This document shows positions 63,759 to 64,000 of a DNA stretch of 64,000 bases, piece by piece. The stretch comes from Portunus trituberculatus. Lineage: Eukaryota; Arthropoda; Malacostraca; Decapoda; Portunidae. Under the pieces are notes generated by a model, which saw nothing but the letters and a program-made list of their open reading frames with translations, searched no databases and had not been told where the DNA came from. Location: contig NC_059295.1 in the NCBI RefSeq assembly GCF_017591435.1, positions 33,722,426 through 33,786,425 of the forward strand. Direction: 5' to 3'. The position numbers and the translations under genes are program-made. Numbering within the stretch: position 1 is the stretch's first letter; each line of letters starts with the position of its first letter.

Positions 63759-64000
63759 AAGAAGAACAAGAACAAGAACAAGGAAATGACGATGAAATAA
63801 AAAAAAAAAAAAACAAGTAAGAGAAGACGAGGAGGAAGAGAGGAAGAGATGCTATTAAAAGAGAAGGAAGTGCAAATATAAAGACCACAATAAAAAGGAA
63901 ATAGAAATAGAAAAAAATATGCTGCTGGAGAAAATAGAAGCAAGATTAGGTGAAATGCAATAATGGATGCTGTTTTGAGAAATGGGGAATGAGGAGGAAG

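Overview
This is nuclear DNA from an animal, most likely a decapod crustacean (crab- or shrimp-like). The reasons are spliceosomal genes with GT-AG introns, very dense dinucleotide and trinucleotide microsatellites, TTAGG-like tracts, tRNA-derived SINEs, apurinic-endonuclease (APE) type LINEs and many small DNA transposons. The species is an inference; no prokaryotic, organellar or viral gene is visible.

Two protein-coding genes are well supported, both on the + strand. (1) A complete DNAJC9 orthologue, a J-domain histone H3-H4 co-chaperone, lies at 7408-25442 in six exons. All junctions keep frame and give 257 residues, close to human DNAJC9 (260). Its introns are packed with transposons. 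Intron 1 holds an antisense LINE split by a 671-bp MITE and an antisense RNase H-bearing LINE fragment. Intron 2 holds a chain of four degenerate LINE copies joined through (AC)n tracts, followed by a tRNA-derived SINE. Intron 3 holds an old SINE, and intron 5 a 1.4-kb hAT element. A 418-bp mariner derivative sits 88 bp past the stop codon. (2) The first coding exon of nemo/nemo-like kinase (NLK) lies at 30172-30560. It carries the N-terminal tail and the glycine-rich loop and ends in a splice donor. No further kinase exon is visible, so its first coding intron exceeds 33 kb and runs off the window.

Layout: 1-7.2 kb is AT-rich, gene-free DNA with small inverted-repeat elements, a TTAGG-like tract and two DNA transposons. 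7.4-25.4 kb is DNAJC9. 25.5-29.8 kb is intergenic, with a few unassigned ORFs. 29.8-30.56 kb is the nmo 5' region and exon 1. 30.56-64 kb is nmo intron 1. That intron is different in character: microsatellites every few hundred bases ((TC)n, (CA)n, (TAC)n, (TCC)n, (TTC)n), three GC/CpG-rich islands including a candidate alternative promoter near 34.7 kb, a dimeric satellite at 54.1-55.1 kb, two SINEs of a second family, a tandem pair of TTAA-type MITEs, and clusters of CATTCC and AGGTCA motifs that could be regulatory.

Most long open frames in the right half are translations of microsatellites and are not genes. No new defence, CRISPR or biosynthetic system was found. The most unusual structures are the LINE/(AC)n mosaic in DNAJC9 intron 2 and the alternating A/B satellite in the nmo intron.
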